Source: Zygnema cylindricum (lineage: Eukaryota > Streptophyta > Zygnematophyceae > Zygnematales > Zygnemataceae). Taken from it: 17,616 nucleotides of DNA. The notes below the pieces were generated by a model, which saw only the letters and a program-made list of their open reading frames with translations, did not search any database and had not been told where the DNA came from. Numbering within the stretch: the stretch's first letter is position 1; every line of letters starts with the position of its first letter. A program made the translations under genes and the position numbers. The stretch spans positions 1 to 17,616 of the forward strand of contig JBBHKE010000057.1 of NCBI GenBank assembly GCA_037447655.1. Reading direction: 5' to 3'. Positions 1 to 11,100 of the stretch are shown one piece after another.

Positions 1-156
1 TCTAAGGACTGATCTCATTAATTTTTAGTAATTCTGACTTATATGTGTATTGTCCTAAAAGAAAAATGAAAAACGTAAAATGAAAAATGCCTTGTCTTCT
101 TCTTTATTTTTTTTCCGGACTCATTTATGGTGTTGTGGTCCTTCATTTTCTTGCAG

Positions 157-301
157 GTATTGGCAAACAGCAGCAGAGAAAGAGGGGAAAAATCCAATGC
201 AAACACTGCTTCCATATGTGGCAATTCTCGGAATCTTAACTCCCTTTATCATCCTCGGAATTGCTTTCGCGGCTGGTTACATTAAGACACCCAACTACTA
301 G
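157..301 (+). CDS. last coding exon of an unidentified small membrane protein (5' part outside window)
   Basis: A pyrimidine-rich stretch ending in TTTTCTTGCAG at 156 is a good 3' splice site. The exon opens in phase with one carried base and encodes 48 residues, from YWQTAAEKEGKNPMQ to AAGYIKTPNY, before TAG at 299-301. A charged, polar start is followed by one hydrophobic segment of about 22 residues (LLPYVAILGILTPFIILGIAFA) and a short polar tail, so this looks like a single-pass membrane protein C-terminus. I do not recognise the family. A small thylakoid or mitochondrial membrane subunit would fit the shape, but that is inference. An internal ATG (codon 15 of the exon) could start a 34-residue peptide, but the upstream splice acceptor favours a terminal exon. 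Confidence 0.6.
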
Positions 302-1302
302 GTTGTTCTTTTCAGCAAGGAAAAGTAAAATTTTAATTTAATTATTGTGTGTTGTTTATTTGAACAAAAGTATGTATGCTGGAAGTAGTTACGCTGGAGT
401 AAAACGAAAAAGCACCGGCTCGGCTTTTATGTCAGATTCTGTTTCCCGCTTATGTTTCGCTTTCGGTTTTGCTCCCGTTTCTGTTTCCGTTTTCGTTCCG
501 TTTCTTTTCTGTTTCCATCTCAAGTTTTTTGTCGTCTTTGTGCCAAGTTTGCACTGGACTGTACTTGAGGAAACAAAATTTTTAGGCTTATCCAAAATTG
601 AAACTGAAAGTACTGTACTATTTTTTTTAGAGTCTCCCAAACAGAATGTTTATCGCTTAGGTTTTTTGGCCAAGAAGTGAATGATATTGCTGGAAAACAC
701 AAATGTGTTTAAAGCATGTTTTCATAATTCTATGTATTCTGGTTGATGAGAGAAAGAAGCACATACAGTGAAAAGGAAAGTGAGCATAATCATACCTGTA
801 GGCGAACAGAAGAAAAGAAGGAAATAAAAGAATTTCCATGGCCTGTGTCCTTTTCCTATGTCAGCTCAATCTGGATGATGTCGTGCATTTATTTAGTTTT
901 TGTTATTTCGCTATATATGTACTTGTGCACTTGGAAACTGTGTGTTTTGTTATTGTAATTTGAATGATGTACGGACTTTTATTAGTGACTTATGCTGTGG
1001 TATCATAGCGGTAATTAGTCAAATTCAGTATCTAAGTCTCAGAAAACAGACTTACGGTTTTGCAGATATCTATGGATATTGCAGTAATTGTCGAGATTCA
1101 TCGATACTTTTTTCTTACTCAAGTATTTTCATTTTACACACTACGGTTGGCTGAAATGTACAAATCCTTGGTGCCTCCAAAAGGCAAGTCAAAAAATCTC
1201 CATGGCTGTGAAGCTAAAGACTATTGTGACGTGCAAAATAGTGTTAACAATATCAATCGGAATTATGATGACTAATTTATGTTTAAACTACCGTTATTGG
1301 TA
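302..1302. other. 3' flank and intergenic stretch without a recognisable gene
   Basis: This follows the stop codon of the small membrane protein and should include its 3' UTR. I see no reading frame with a recognisable domain. Around 455-515 there is a degenerate pyrimidine repeat of TTTCCGTTT/TTTTCGTTCC type. The rest is AT-rich, with no convincing promoter or RNA gene. Confidence 0.4.
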
Positions 1303-1705
1303 TTGAGTATCGGCAAAAACTTTATCGTGATAACACCGATACCGACAGTTATCGGTTATCGAACGGTCAGGGGTCCCGATATATCGCCCCGAGACCATCG
1401 AATTCCTTATTGGCGATAAGTGCAAAATATATAGTACGCAATAAACTGTATTATATTTTTTACTGTATATAGCATGGCATGTCACGTGTAGCAAGCTGTT
1501 CCGTAATTTGTGTAACGTTTGAACGTCGGTTTAATATGACGGAAGAATCCGTACATCCACATGGTTCCAACCGTACAATAATTGCCGATAGTTACCGGTA
1601 CCAGTGTCATCGCGGTTAAAAATCGATACTATTGGCGATAATACCGGTGTCGATATATCGTGCCAATACATTGATTGTCTGCAAGCCAAAAAAAGGTACA
1701 TATGG

Positions 1706-2433
1706 CAGAGGTCGCAAAAGTCAAAAAAAATCATACCCGAAACCGACCGTTTTTTTTTTTTCAAAATCTGAGTAACCGACGCCCGACCGAGTTTTGTCAC
1801 GCTCCAAAATTGTTAACCGTTAACCGACCGTCGTTTACGAAAAAAAAATCAACCGACCGTGCCCGCCCGTAACCTGAAAAGTACAAAATTAATCAATGTA
1901 CGACGGAATAAGCCAATAATTACGATTTGTCGCGTTCCCTAAGATTTGCGAAATGAATAGTGTTACTACCGTGTCAGATTTGTGACGCTTTGTCACGTTC
2001 CCTAAGATTTGCGAAATGAATAGTGTACTACCGTGTCAGATTTGCGACGCTTTGTCGCGTTGCCTAAGATTTGCGAAATGAATATTGTACTACCGTGTCA
2101 GATTTGAGACGTTTTGTCGCGTTCTCTAAGATTTTCGAAATAAATAGCTTACTACAGTTACCGTGTCAGATTTGCGACGCTAATCATGATGCCACGTACT
2201 TCCACGATACCAAAAGTACAAAGAACAATAATGTTGGAAAAAAAAAGTACAAAATTTTCATTTTTTTGGTTTTTTGTTTGACCGACCGTAACTAACCGTT
2301 TTTTTTTTCCTGGTGAGTCAACCGACCGTAACCGCCCGACCCCCAGAATTTGGCAACCGAATCCGTTCCGGATCCGGCGTGGGCGGTCGGTTAACGGTCG
2401 GTCACGGTTTCGGTTGACCGTTTGCGACCTCTG
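1706..2433. mobile_element. non-autonomous hAT-like transposon (MITE) with 8-bp target duplication
   Basis: The left end begins CAGAGGTCGCAAA at 1706; the right end is its perfect 13-bp inverted match (TTTGCGACCTCTG, ending at 2433). The inverted similarity then continues more loosely through GTCAA and CCGAAACCG words. Immediately outside, ACATATGG occurs at 1698-1705 and again at 2434-2441, an exact 8-bp duplication. An 8-bp duplication with CAG-type ends is the hallmark of the hAT superfamily. The 728-bp interior has no transposase reading frame. It is rich in ACCGACCG words in opposite orientation on the two arms, and a 63-bp minisatellite sits in the centre. Confidence 0.88.
1927..2180. 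repeat. 63-bp minisatellite, about four units, inside the hAT-like element
   Basis: Four tandem copies begin near 1927, 1990, 2052 and 2114 (spacing 63, 62, 62). Each opens with TTGTCGCGTT or a close variant, then CCTAAGATTTGCGAAATGAA, then ACTACCGTGTCAGATTTG. The last copy is the most diverged and has a few extra bases. The array is confined to the transposon interior, so it was either mobilised with it or expanded after insertion. Confidence 0.9.
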
Positions 2434-2479
2434 ACATATGGATTATCGGCAAAACCCTGCCGATACACAACACTATTAA

Positions 2480-2531
2480 TTATGGTTTATGATAGGATGG
2501 TAATGGTTTATAATGGTTTATGGTTCATGGT
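2480..2531. repeat. ATGGTTTAT short tandem repeat
   Basis: About five imperfect units of TATGGTTTAT/AATGGTTTATA, 10-12 bp each. No gene context. Confidence 0.6.
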
Positions 2532-2788
2532 AACCTCTCCACAAAACTCTCGATTGGTTTTTCCACAAATAATGATGTAGATACATCAGACTAGAAGTGA
2601 GGTATATTACAGAATTTTGTACCTGACCGTACCATGCCATACTATTTTTTGGTGAGCCTTTTGAAAACAGCATTAAAGAAGATACGATCAAGGGTCTGGG
2701 AGAAAACATTGACCATCCGATTACACTTTGGTTTTCATCCGCGAAGCAATCTCTCCATCCGACTCTGCAATCGTGGACCAATCTCACG

Positions 2789-3372
2789 TGCTGCATTCAC
2801 ACTAGAAATGGATGATGAAGAGATGAGGAAACGAATGATCCCGTACCATTCATTCCGCAAAAAAAACAAAAACAGAGGCGCCAAACAGGTCGACCGCTCG
2901 GCCGTCAACCTTTTTGGAGCGTAGTGACGAACAAAACATACGGTCAAGTGCGTCAAAACTTGACAACTGTGGTAAGTCATCTTCTTTTCCGGAAAACCTT
3001 TTCGGAATGCAAAAATCCGACTTTGAAAAAACATGAAGTCGTATCCCGAATGAATGATCCGTACTGTAACGATATTTTCTAAAATGCTAACCCATAAACA
3101 AATAGCCAATCAAAATCATTTAAAATAGAACGTAAAAAAATGTAAACTTAAAACTTCTTTGGAACTTTGACGAAACGTCCTCCCCTTTTCTTACCGATGG
3201 TTTGGTACGGACGGATTTGAGTCATCGGCGACTAATCGTACGGCAAGATGAATCACATCGCGACGTTTTTGTTGACGTGAGGTGACGTCAAGGGCGATTC
3301 ACGTCCAAACAAAAAAAAAGGACATTCATTTACTCATCTCATTCATCATCCATTTCTAGTGTGAATGCAGCA
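2789..3372. mobile_element. 584-bp element with long terminal inverted repeats
   Basis: TGCTGCATTCACACTAGAAA at 2789, continuing through TGGATGATGAA, is repeated inverted at 3372 and downwards. The inverted match extends about 45 bases with few differences. ACG lies directly outside both ends (2786-2788 and 3373-3375), a possible 3-bp target duplication but too short to prove. No coding sequence is visible. The superfamily is unclear. Confidence 0.65.
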
Positions 3373-3521
3373 ACGGAGGTGAGTACTCCATCACAGAACC
3401 AGTAGAATCCCTACACCTGGACGATAAACACGAGCTACGATGAACTACTATTTTAATATTATCACGTCGCCAAAAGTCACGTGCCTTCGGGCAAGGTGAC
3501 CGGAATATCTTTGCCGAAAAG

Positions 3522-3595
3522 AAGTACAATTTTTGCCTTCCTGCCAGAAGAAGTACGGTTTTTGCCTTCCAAAAGTACGGTTTTTGCCTTCTTTC
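3522..3595. repeat. three-copy tandem repeat with core AGTACGGTTTTTGCCTTC
   Basis: The core occurs near 3524 (with AA for GG), 3553 and 3574, separated by 4-10 bases. It lies in intergenic DNA between 3373 and 4764, where no gene is recognisable. Confidence 0.75.
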
Positions 3596-4080
3596 CAGCT
3601 TCATGGTTTCGAGCGCTATTTTTTTGTCGTTTTTGTTTTGAAATATAAATTCAAATTGCGAAAGTACACGTACATAAGTACAGATTTTGAAACGAAATTG
3701 GTCGGTTTCAAAATCTTTGACGATTTTAAAGATTGGATCCTCAACCTACGTGGAACCACTCTAATCGAAACACGTATATAATAACTTATTTACAAAAGTT
3801 ACGCGATGTAACCTAGGCCTCGGTATTACAGAAATATTGCTGTCCGTACACTTACAGAGACCTCCCGAGTGTAACGTCACCCTTAAGTTTCCTTTTTCAC
3901 TCAGTTCACTGTCTTGTCAACAAAATAACTGTGATGTACAGACTCATACTGTCAATAATCCAGGTTCTATTAAAACTATTTTTTCCAACAACAAAAAAAA
4001 ACAAAAAAGGTCTTGGGAAAAAAATTATATAACAAAAGATGCAGCTACAGGCGTTTTACCTGCCAGTTGTTATTACCTGA

Positions 4081-4131
4081 CACAACAACAACAACAATAA
4101 TAATAATAATAATGACGATGATAATAATAAA
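4081..4131. repeat. (CAA)n/(TAA)n compound microsatellite
   Basis: Five or six CAA units are followed by TAA units interrupted by GACGATGA. The flanking sequence to about 4260 is A-rich. No gene is seen here. Confidence 0.9.
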
Positions 4132-4545
4132 GAAAAAAAAAGCGAAACAAAGAGGTAAAAAACATTACGCTGTGTGGGAATATAAACCAAATGTCCTCAA
4201 GGGATGAAAAAACAACAGTAAAAGAAAAAGAAAAAAAAAAGAAAAGAGAACTTTTGGCAATTATAATTATAAACCTTTCCAACACAAAACACAAGTACTT
4301 TAAGCTAAAGTTTTTGAGGTTATCTTTCCTTTCTTTCCTATTCTATGATATACCCCATATACAGAATACACGAATGTGATATGACAAGAAACAAAATCTA
4401 ACTGTTTAGTTTATGAAGTAAAATAGGATAAGTAGGTTTACAGAGAAAAGAAATAGTGAAAATGTATTCTATTAAAACTGGTTGTTTGTACAACTTTTAC
4501 ACAATGTTTCCAGAAAAGCTGGAATTACCGCCGATCAAAAACCCC

Positions 4546-4764
4546 ATCGATTTAAAAAAAATTGTCGTTTTAGAAAAACCAGTCAGTGAAAAACCCAATC
4601 GTTAACGATTTTAAAACCCTTAGTTACCGATTTTAGAACCTATCGTTCTCGATGATAACCCGTTGATAACGATTCAAAACTCCACAGTTAACGATTTAGA
4701 TTAAAACCCGTTGATTATAACCCGTCGTTTAGAAAAAAACCGATCGTTTAATAAACCAATCTGT
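4546..4764. repeat. degenerate tandem repeat in the 3' flank of the CA1Pase-like gene
   Basis: Imperfect units built around AATCGTTAACGATTTTAAAACCC words (GTTAACGATT, GTTGATAACGATT, GTTAACGATTTAG, AACCCGTTGAT) run right up to the stop codon on the minus strand. They would form the start of the 3' UTR. No AATAAA is visible on the minus strand here. ATTAAA at about 4753-4748 is too close to the stop to be a convincing poly(A) signal. Confidence 0.6.
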
Positions 4765-5196
4765 TTAAAAATCTTCATCGTTAAGGGACGGCCTTGTTAC
4801 GGGAACCGCCCATCTTCCCAAATGTGCCGTATAGTTTAAACATCGGACAATTCCTTTTCCTTTAGGACCATCCGGGAAATCGATTACACTCAAACTTCCA
4901 GTATCTAAATGAAAAGCCCCGATACTTTTCGAGGGTAAATTTAAACAGTGTCCCAAGATTCCCGAATAGATAATCTCATGTGCCACAACCACAACTGTTT
5001 TGCTTTCGTCCTCTTCTTGTTCGTCATTTTGCCCAACAATTTGTTTATCTTCAAGACTTAAATGTTCGCGAATTCTCTCCCAAGCCATACCAGAACGCTC
5101 CCATAATGAGTCCAAAGTCTCCCCACTCTCTCCCTCCCTCTGGTGGAGAGTGTTCTCCCATCTATCTTGTTGCTCAACATCTCCCTTTAACAAACC
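4765..5196 (-). CDS. CA1Pase: CA1Pase-like exon 9: C-terminal part of domain 2
   Basis: The acceptor AATAACCTTTGCAG precedes GGTTTGTTA. Residues 466-608 include GLLKGDVEQQDRW, the conserved GES.ETLDSLWERSGMAWERI helix, an acidic insert (NDEQEEDESK), TVVVVAHEIIYSGILGH with His538, and a C-terminal DFPDGPKGKG to NDEDF tail before TAA at 4767-4765. Confidence 0.94.
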   Translation of the reverse strand, partial: GLLKGDVEQQDRWENTLHQREGESGETLDSLWERSGMAWERIREHLSLEDKQIVGQNDEQEEDESKTVVVVAHEIIYSGILGHCLNLPSKSIGAFHLDTGSLSVIDFPDGPKGKGIVRCLNYTAHLGRWAVPVTRPSLNDEDF

Positions 5197-8100
5197 CTGC
5201 AAAGGTTATTACAAAAACAAGTCTGTTATTTGATTATTTTTGTTTATTTGTATACTTAACCTTCAAGTACATTTTCTATTTTTTTTTGTTTTTTTTTTAG
5301 TACTGGAACTTCTAATTCCAAAGAGAAAGTGAGAGTCGGGGAATAGCTCAAGACGAAAAAAATTCCCTTCTTGTCTTTTGTTTCTCCATTAATACTTAAA
5401 TTACACCTTTGGTATAAAACGTAAAAGTGCACTTTTTTCCAAGCCTCAGAAAAAAGCTCAAGAAGAAAGTCAAATGATAAAAAAAGACACGAAAGAAACT
5501 CATGAAAGAGGTTCATGAAGAAAGCTCTTGAAAAAAGTTCATGAAGGAAAGTGATATGGTTTGAAAAGTAAAATTTCTTTCTCGTCTTTTGTTTCTCCAT
5601 TAAAACTTAATTACCCGACAGGTACAAAACTTAAGTGCATTTATTTCAAACCTCATGAAAAAAGCACACAGATTTGAAATGAAAAAAAGACATGAAAGAA
5701 ACCCGTGAAAGAGGCTCATGAAGAAAGCTCTTGAAAAAATGTCATAAAGGAAAGTGCCATGGTATGAAAAGTACCCTCCAATCGCCCCAATCGAAATCTC
5801 GAAGCTCCCCCATCTCCACCATATTGACATATCTCGGGAAACAGTCTGCCCCAAGGCAGTCTGCAGCCTCCTGGACCTGGCCCTCTCACAACATGCCACG
5901 TGTCAACTTTTTTAGGGTCTTTGAGGGTTTTTTTAGGGTTTTCAAGGGTTTTTTTTAGGGTTTTCAAAGGTTTTTTTAGCGTTTTCTGAAGGGTTTTCTT
6001 TTAGGTGTCAGATTTTGAAGCCCTCTCACGGCGTATAGGCATAACGTGAACCGCTATTAGCATTTAAGTACCGATTAGTATGAGGACTATTCTAGTGTGA
6101 AAGATATTATTTCTGGTTCAAATGACATGGACGATTCTGTCAAAAGACTTAGCTTTAAGAAAAAAAAACATTAATAACGCTTTTTTGTGGTCAGAGAGCA
6201 AAAAAAAACAAAGGAACGAATCAGTGTTATTAACGCTAATAGCAATTCACGGTGTACTTGTCAAATTTTGGAGCCCTCTCAACACATGCCATGTGTCCTC
6301 CTGCCACGTTTCACTCTCACAATATGCCACATGTGAAGGCATGCCACATGTCAATCTAACAGCATGCCATATGTCAGAATTTGGAGCCCTCTCACAACAT
6401 GCCACGTGTCAGAACCTGGTGAGCCAATGGTCTTAATTCACCAGCTGGTATAACACTCTACTTCGGTTACAAGTTTTCCAAAAAGCCTTAAAAAAACACA
6501 GTTATTGAGCTTTCCATTTAAATGGTCACTGCAGGCTCCAATAGTCTATGTGTTTATTACGTTAGACCTAACAGTAAATTTAAACAGATTTATGAACTAC
6601 GCTAAAATGTGAAAGATAAAAGAAATAAACATGAATTGGAGATTGATATTTATATTATTATTTGAGACCGATAACGCTCACATACGATTATGTATCAAAT
6701 GTTTCTGTGAAACGAAATCATGGAAGAAAAGAGGAAAGAGAAGAGCTGCAGGAAAACCAGCCTATGGACTGACAGAACATATAAGAACACCATTATACAG
6801 CTCTACGACAAAAAAGATGAGAAAAAACGAAAAAAAACAACAAAAACGGTTTCTTTTCAAACATAAGTGCAGAGTAGAGACCATAAGAGAATTTTTACTC
6901 ACTTCAGCAATTGCTTCGGCTGTTTTAACGGCCCTCGGGAGTGGACTGTAAATTAAGGAATCCACTTTTACATCCAAAAGGAGCTCCGCAGTTTTCCGCG
7001 ACTGCCACACAAAAAGCGATAAGTTTGTCCACTGGTATATTTTTGTTTGCTTGTTTGTTTGTTTTATTATTTAATTATTTGTTTTATAGTTTTTTATCTG
7101 CTATGTTTATTTGTTTAATTCAGTGCAAAGTCTATCAATGTCTACCGTACGGTTTTTGGTGTATCAATTTGTTTGTATTTCTCATCATTTACTTGTTTTA
7201 TTTATTTGTTTTACATTCGATAGATGGTCAACCTATGTATAACTTGAGTTTTAGATTCAGGTATAGCGAGGATTATTAATATGAGGAATGGTCTAGATCA
7301 CACAAATTGATTACTGTGTCGATTTTTTGCAGTTCACACAAAATTTAGCATGGATCACAGTCCTTATAGGTCTTAATTGCTGTGAAAAGGGCTTTTCCAC
7401 ATAATCGTACATAATATAGTATGGACCTTATGCTTTTTTCCATCGTGTTACTGTTCGTCTGTCTACAAGACTTGGGATAAGATAAGAAAGTCATCCTCCC
7501 AACTTGGAGAACAGGGGAGGGGAGAGAGAGGAAGACTATGTGGTATTCGACAGCTTTTACGACTGCCTTAAAGTGGGAAGTGAGGGGGACCAGGAGGGGG
7601 CATGCTCAGGACGGAAATGTCGCATTCAAAGCTTCATCCACTTGCTACCTTTCTTGCCTCTCACTTTTCTCCCCTGTCCCACCACCTCCATCCGCATCTA
7701 TTCCTCCCTCTCCAAAATGTCAGGTTTCCTCCCTTTCATTTAAAACCAAGTCTTTCAACAAACCTTTAGGCAAAACACCCAAGCTAACTCCTACCGTCAA
7801 CACTGTAAATCCCTGAAATTTGTCCCATTTCTCCAATCTTGTTTTCCTCTTTAGTTGTCAAATTATTTTGTTCTTTCCCCTCATCCTCCCATCTCCTCCC
7901 CCTATCTCCTTCCCTATCTCCTCACCTGGATTACTCCAAGCATACTAAGTTTCTCCTCGTCTGATGATGCGAACCTCGCCTGAAAACCCGTATCGGAAAC
8001 CCATATAAACATTTACTGTCCTCTCCCTCTCGAACTCTTTCCCTTCAAGGGAATCATTAAAATCACATTCCGTCTTCGGTAAACCCGGAAAGGTCAAGGC

Positions 8101-11100
8101 AAAAGGAACAGTGACTATCTAAATTTGACTCATTTCCCTTTAATTATTTTTGGCTCGAAATTGCCAGTGCCAAGCCCACACTTACATTTGCAAACAGGTC
8201 GAGCCAATGGAATACACAAATAATTATACATATATGTGCGTATATATTCTATTATATTATAATATGCATACACATAACATATATAATGACTGGCGTCATT
8301 TACAAAACAGACTTAAGGTTCAAAGATCTAAAAAGATGAACAAAATTATGAAGAAGAGCAAACGAATGAAGAACACGATGAACAAATAAATGAAGAAAAA
8401 GATGAAGAAATACAGAAGAAGAAATATCGAATGCAAACTGCTTTCATCCATAAACAGACCGAAAGATCTGAAGGGTGACGAAAAAAGTGAAGAAAAGATA
8501 AGGAAAAGTGTACCTGAGAAGAACTATCTGTGGCTCCATGACAGACCAAAAGCACCCGGCTTTTTGCCTTTCTCCCTCCTGTTCCACTCGTTACGGGGGG
8601 ACTGGGAGTCTGAAACAACATAACAACATGCTTTGTCAGACAAAGAAAGGAATTTACTTCATTTGTAAAAAGACATGGTGATCAGGCCAGAAATACTCTT
8701 TCAAAATAAAACTGGGCGTAAATGTTACATATGTATCCCAGCAGCTATATTATTACATGCAATGTTTTTTGTTTGATTATGTAACAGGCCATTGATAATA
8801 ACAAAAACAAAAAAGATCAGTTATCACATATTTAATTCAACAAAATAGAAGCATTAGTCAACAGTAATCCAATTGAAAATAATCAATAAGCTTTATTAAG
8901 AAACATGGATTGTAAACCATCTGAGCACAAAACAAAAAAAAGGGAATGGCAAAATGAAAGAAAAACTGAAATAGACCTAGCTGTGTATTCTCCTCATGGA
9001 AATGAAGGCTTCGATAAATTGAGTTTTTCTCATTAGACCAGCATAGAAATACTTTTCCTTCTTTGGGAGTCAAGGGGTGAAGATGATTGCTTTCCTGGGA
9101 TTCAAAAATTTGAGATGCCTGATTTTTCCTGAGATTGTTTTTTTTAAATGCTTCCTTTTGTGGGATTCAAATTTTTTAAATGCTTTGTTTCCTGGGATTT
9201 TATAAAACTTATGCGCTTTCCGAGATTCAAATTTTTTAGATGATTCCTTTCCTGGAATTCAAAACTTCTAAACGCTTCCTTTTCTGGAATTCAAAATTTT
9301 ACGATACTTCCTTCACTGGGATTCAAATTTTGAGAAAACTTGCCTGGTTTAAGCGGTTAAGGCAAACAGAGGGGGGACTATTTTCTGTTCCTTTCTGTTC
9401 TGTGAAGTCCAACACACTAACTCCACAATTGCTCTGAAGAAGTTGACGGAAATACTCCGGCCCAAGACCTGACATAGTACAAACAAATTTCATTTCCTTT
9501 TTTGTATGCTTCTAGACAAGGTACTTCCAGGTTAAATTTCCTTTTTGAATACTAATACAAGGAGGTCTTTCCAGGTTTAATTTAATTTTTGAAACCTAAT
9601 ACGCGAGACCTTGACGGAAACATACAGAGAGTCAATTTTCAAGAGAATTTTCCGAAAGACATGGTCGAGAAAGTTTAGGAATAAAAAGTCGAGAGGAAAC
9701 AGTGAAAAAGGTTTTTTGCTTTAAATCTTGTTATGATGCAGCATGAAAGTACACTTTCAGTGTTAATCACTCCAATTCGAGTAAGATTTTTTTGACCCAG
9801 AATCATAAATTAGTGTTAATAACACTATTTAGTTAAGTGGCCTACAATTATCCACATTGTAAAAGGTAATTAGTGTAGTTGATCCTAACAAAGGATAGTG
9901 CTAATAATTCACTAACTCTAAAGCGATTGGCAATGCACACAGCACATCGCTATTAGTGTTAGTGACACTAATTACCTTGCAGCTTTTTCTGGTCGAAAAT
10001 TGTAAAATAGTGTTAGAACACTATTTAAGGGAGTGGATTACAAGCCGCCACATAGTTTAAATTCTAGTGTCACATTAACACTAATAATTCCTTAACACTA
10101 ATAGCCGTGGGCAGTGTAGTTTCATACCCAACTCCTCACTTTGGGCCAACTCATAAGAGTCGTAAAGCAAAAAATATAGCTTCTCATAATTCTACAACAT
10201 TTTACAATACAAGGGAAAACATGGGGAACTGTTTGCACAGGGAACTACAAACCGCCAGTTTAGAGAATAAGGAGAGACAGGTATGCCCAAAAGAGTGACC
10301 AAAGAATTTTCATATATGAATACTAATTTGAAACTTAGAAAATTCTAGGATTCCAGTCTCCCTCTCTCTATCCCTCAACCTTCCCTAGTCATCTGCAAAA
10401 GAACCGAGTCTCTATCCTGATCGTATATCTCCAATGTGTGTGTTCGGATTTAATGTGGGCAAAAAAACGAGAGTGGCCCAATTTTAATGGCGGTGAAAAT
10501 GTTTATTATTACTACAATAAGGTCAGTAACACCTAACAAAATGTGGTTTCAATAATTAAAGTGGGCCATCCTATATATTATTTGTTATCTATATCATTGT
10601 TATCCACACTGATGGTGGTATCAACCAGTCTCTAATTGGTCGACATGATACAACAAACTAAACACAAATCTTGAAACTACAAACATAAACAAACAGTAAA
10701 GGCAAGATAACCCTTTCTTGCACCCCCACACCAATACACAAAAATATTAACATTAAAAAAGGATAAAGTCAATACATGCGTTTCTCTCAATACTGGAATT
10801 TCCAAATGCTTTGAACAAATAAAAGCCAATATCAACCAGATATTGAGGATAAACTTGAATGGCAAAGTGAAAAAGAAACTAACAGCTGCCCATTTTATAT
10901 AATTTTTTATTATCTTCAAAGGAGAGTCTTTATCATTTACAAAGGAGAGTATCTATCATCATCAAAGGAGAGTCTATCATTTTTGAAGGAGAACTTTCAC
11001 ACATACCTGTAGCAGTTGCCACAAGGGCTTGATTGACGGCATTATGTGCCACCACTAGAATGGACTGCGCCGGATGACTTAAAATAATTTTCCAACAATT

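Larger units (their letters stand above)
1303..2470. mobile_element. possible older TATCGG-rich element hosting the hAT-like insertion
   Basis: TTGAGTATCGGCA at 1303-1315 and the inverted TTGTGTATCGGCA at 2470-2458 match at 12 of 13 positions. The interior outside the nested transposon is rich in CGATA/TATCG words (1320-1390, 1580-1665). Removing the nested element and one target copy leaves about 432 bp, a size typical of a MITE. No target duplication was found for the outer element, so the boundaries are uncertain. Confidence 0.3.
5880..6412. repeat. interrupted minisatellite with CATGCCACGTGTCA core ending at the exon 8 acceptor
   Basis: Units of 17-35 bp with core CATGCCACRTGTCA, some preceded by GGAGCCCTCTCACAA, occur near 6284, 6322, 6340, 6363 and 6398, and again at 5889. 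A 26-bp stretch starting GCCCTCTCACAACATGCC is identical at 5882 and 6385. The array is split by a MITE (6042-6256) and a TTTAGGG-like array. Several units contain CACGTG, the G-box palindrome. The last unit includes the 3' splice site of intron 7. Confidence 0.8.

Noticed and set aside
5256-5600. Minus-strand 114-codon frame rich in F and L
   Set aside because: Lies in intron 8 within the 210-bp duplication and reads repeat sequence. Not joined to the gene by splice sites.
6631-6951. Plus-strand 106-codon frame
   Set aside because: Shadow over exon 7 and its donor on the minus strand. No recognisable content.
9082-9334. CRISPR-like regular repeats
   Set aside because: Units are contiguous and diverged with no unique spacers, inside a plant intron. 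The same holds for the 63-bp array at 1927-2180.
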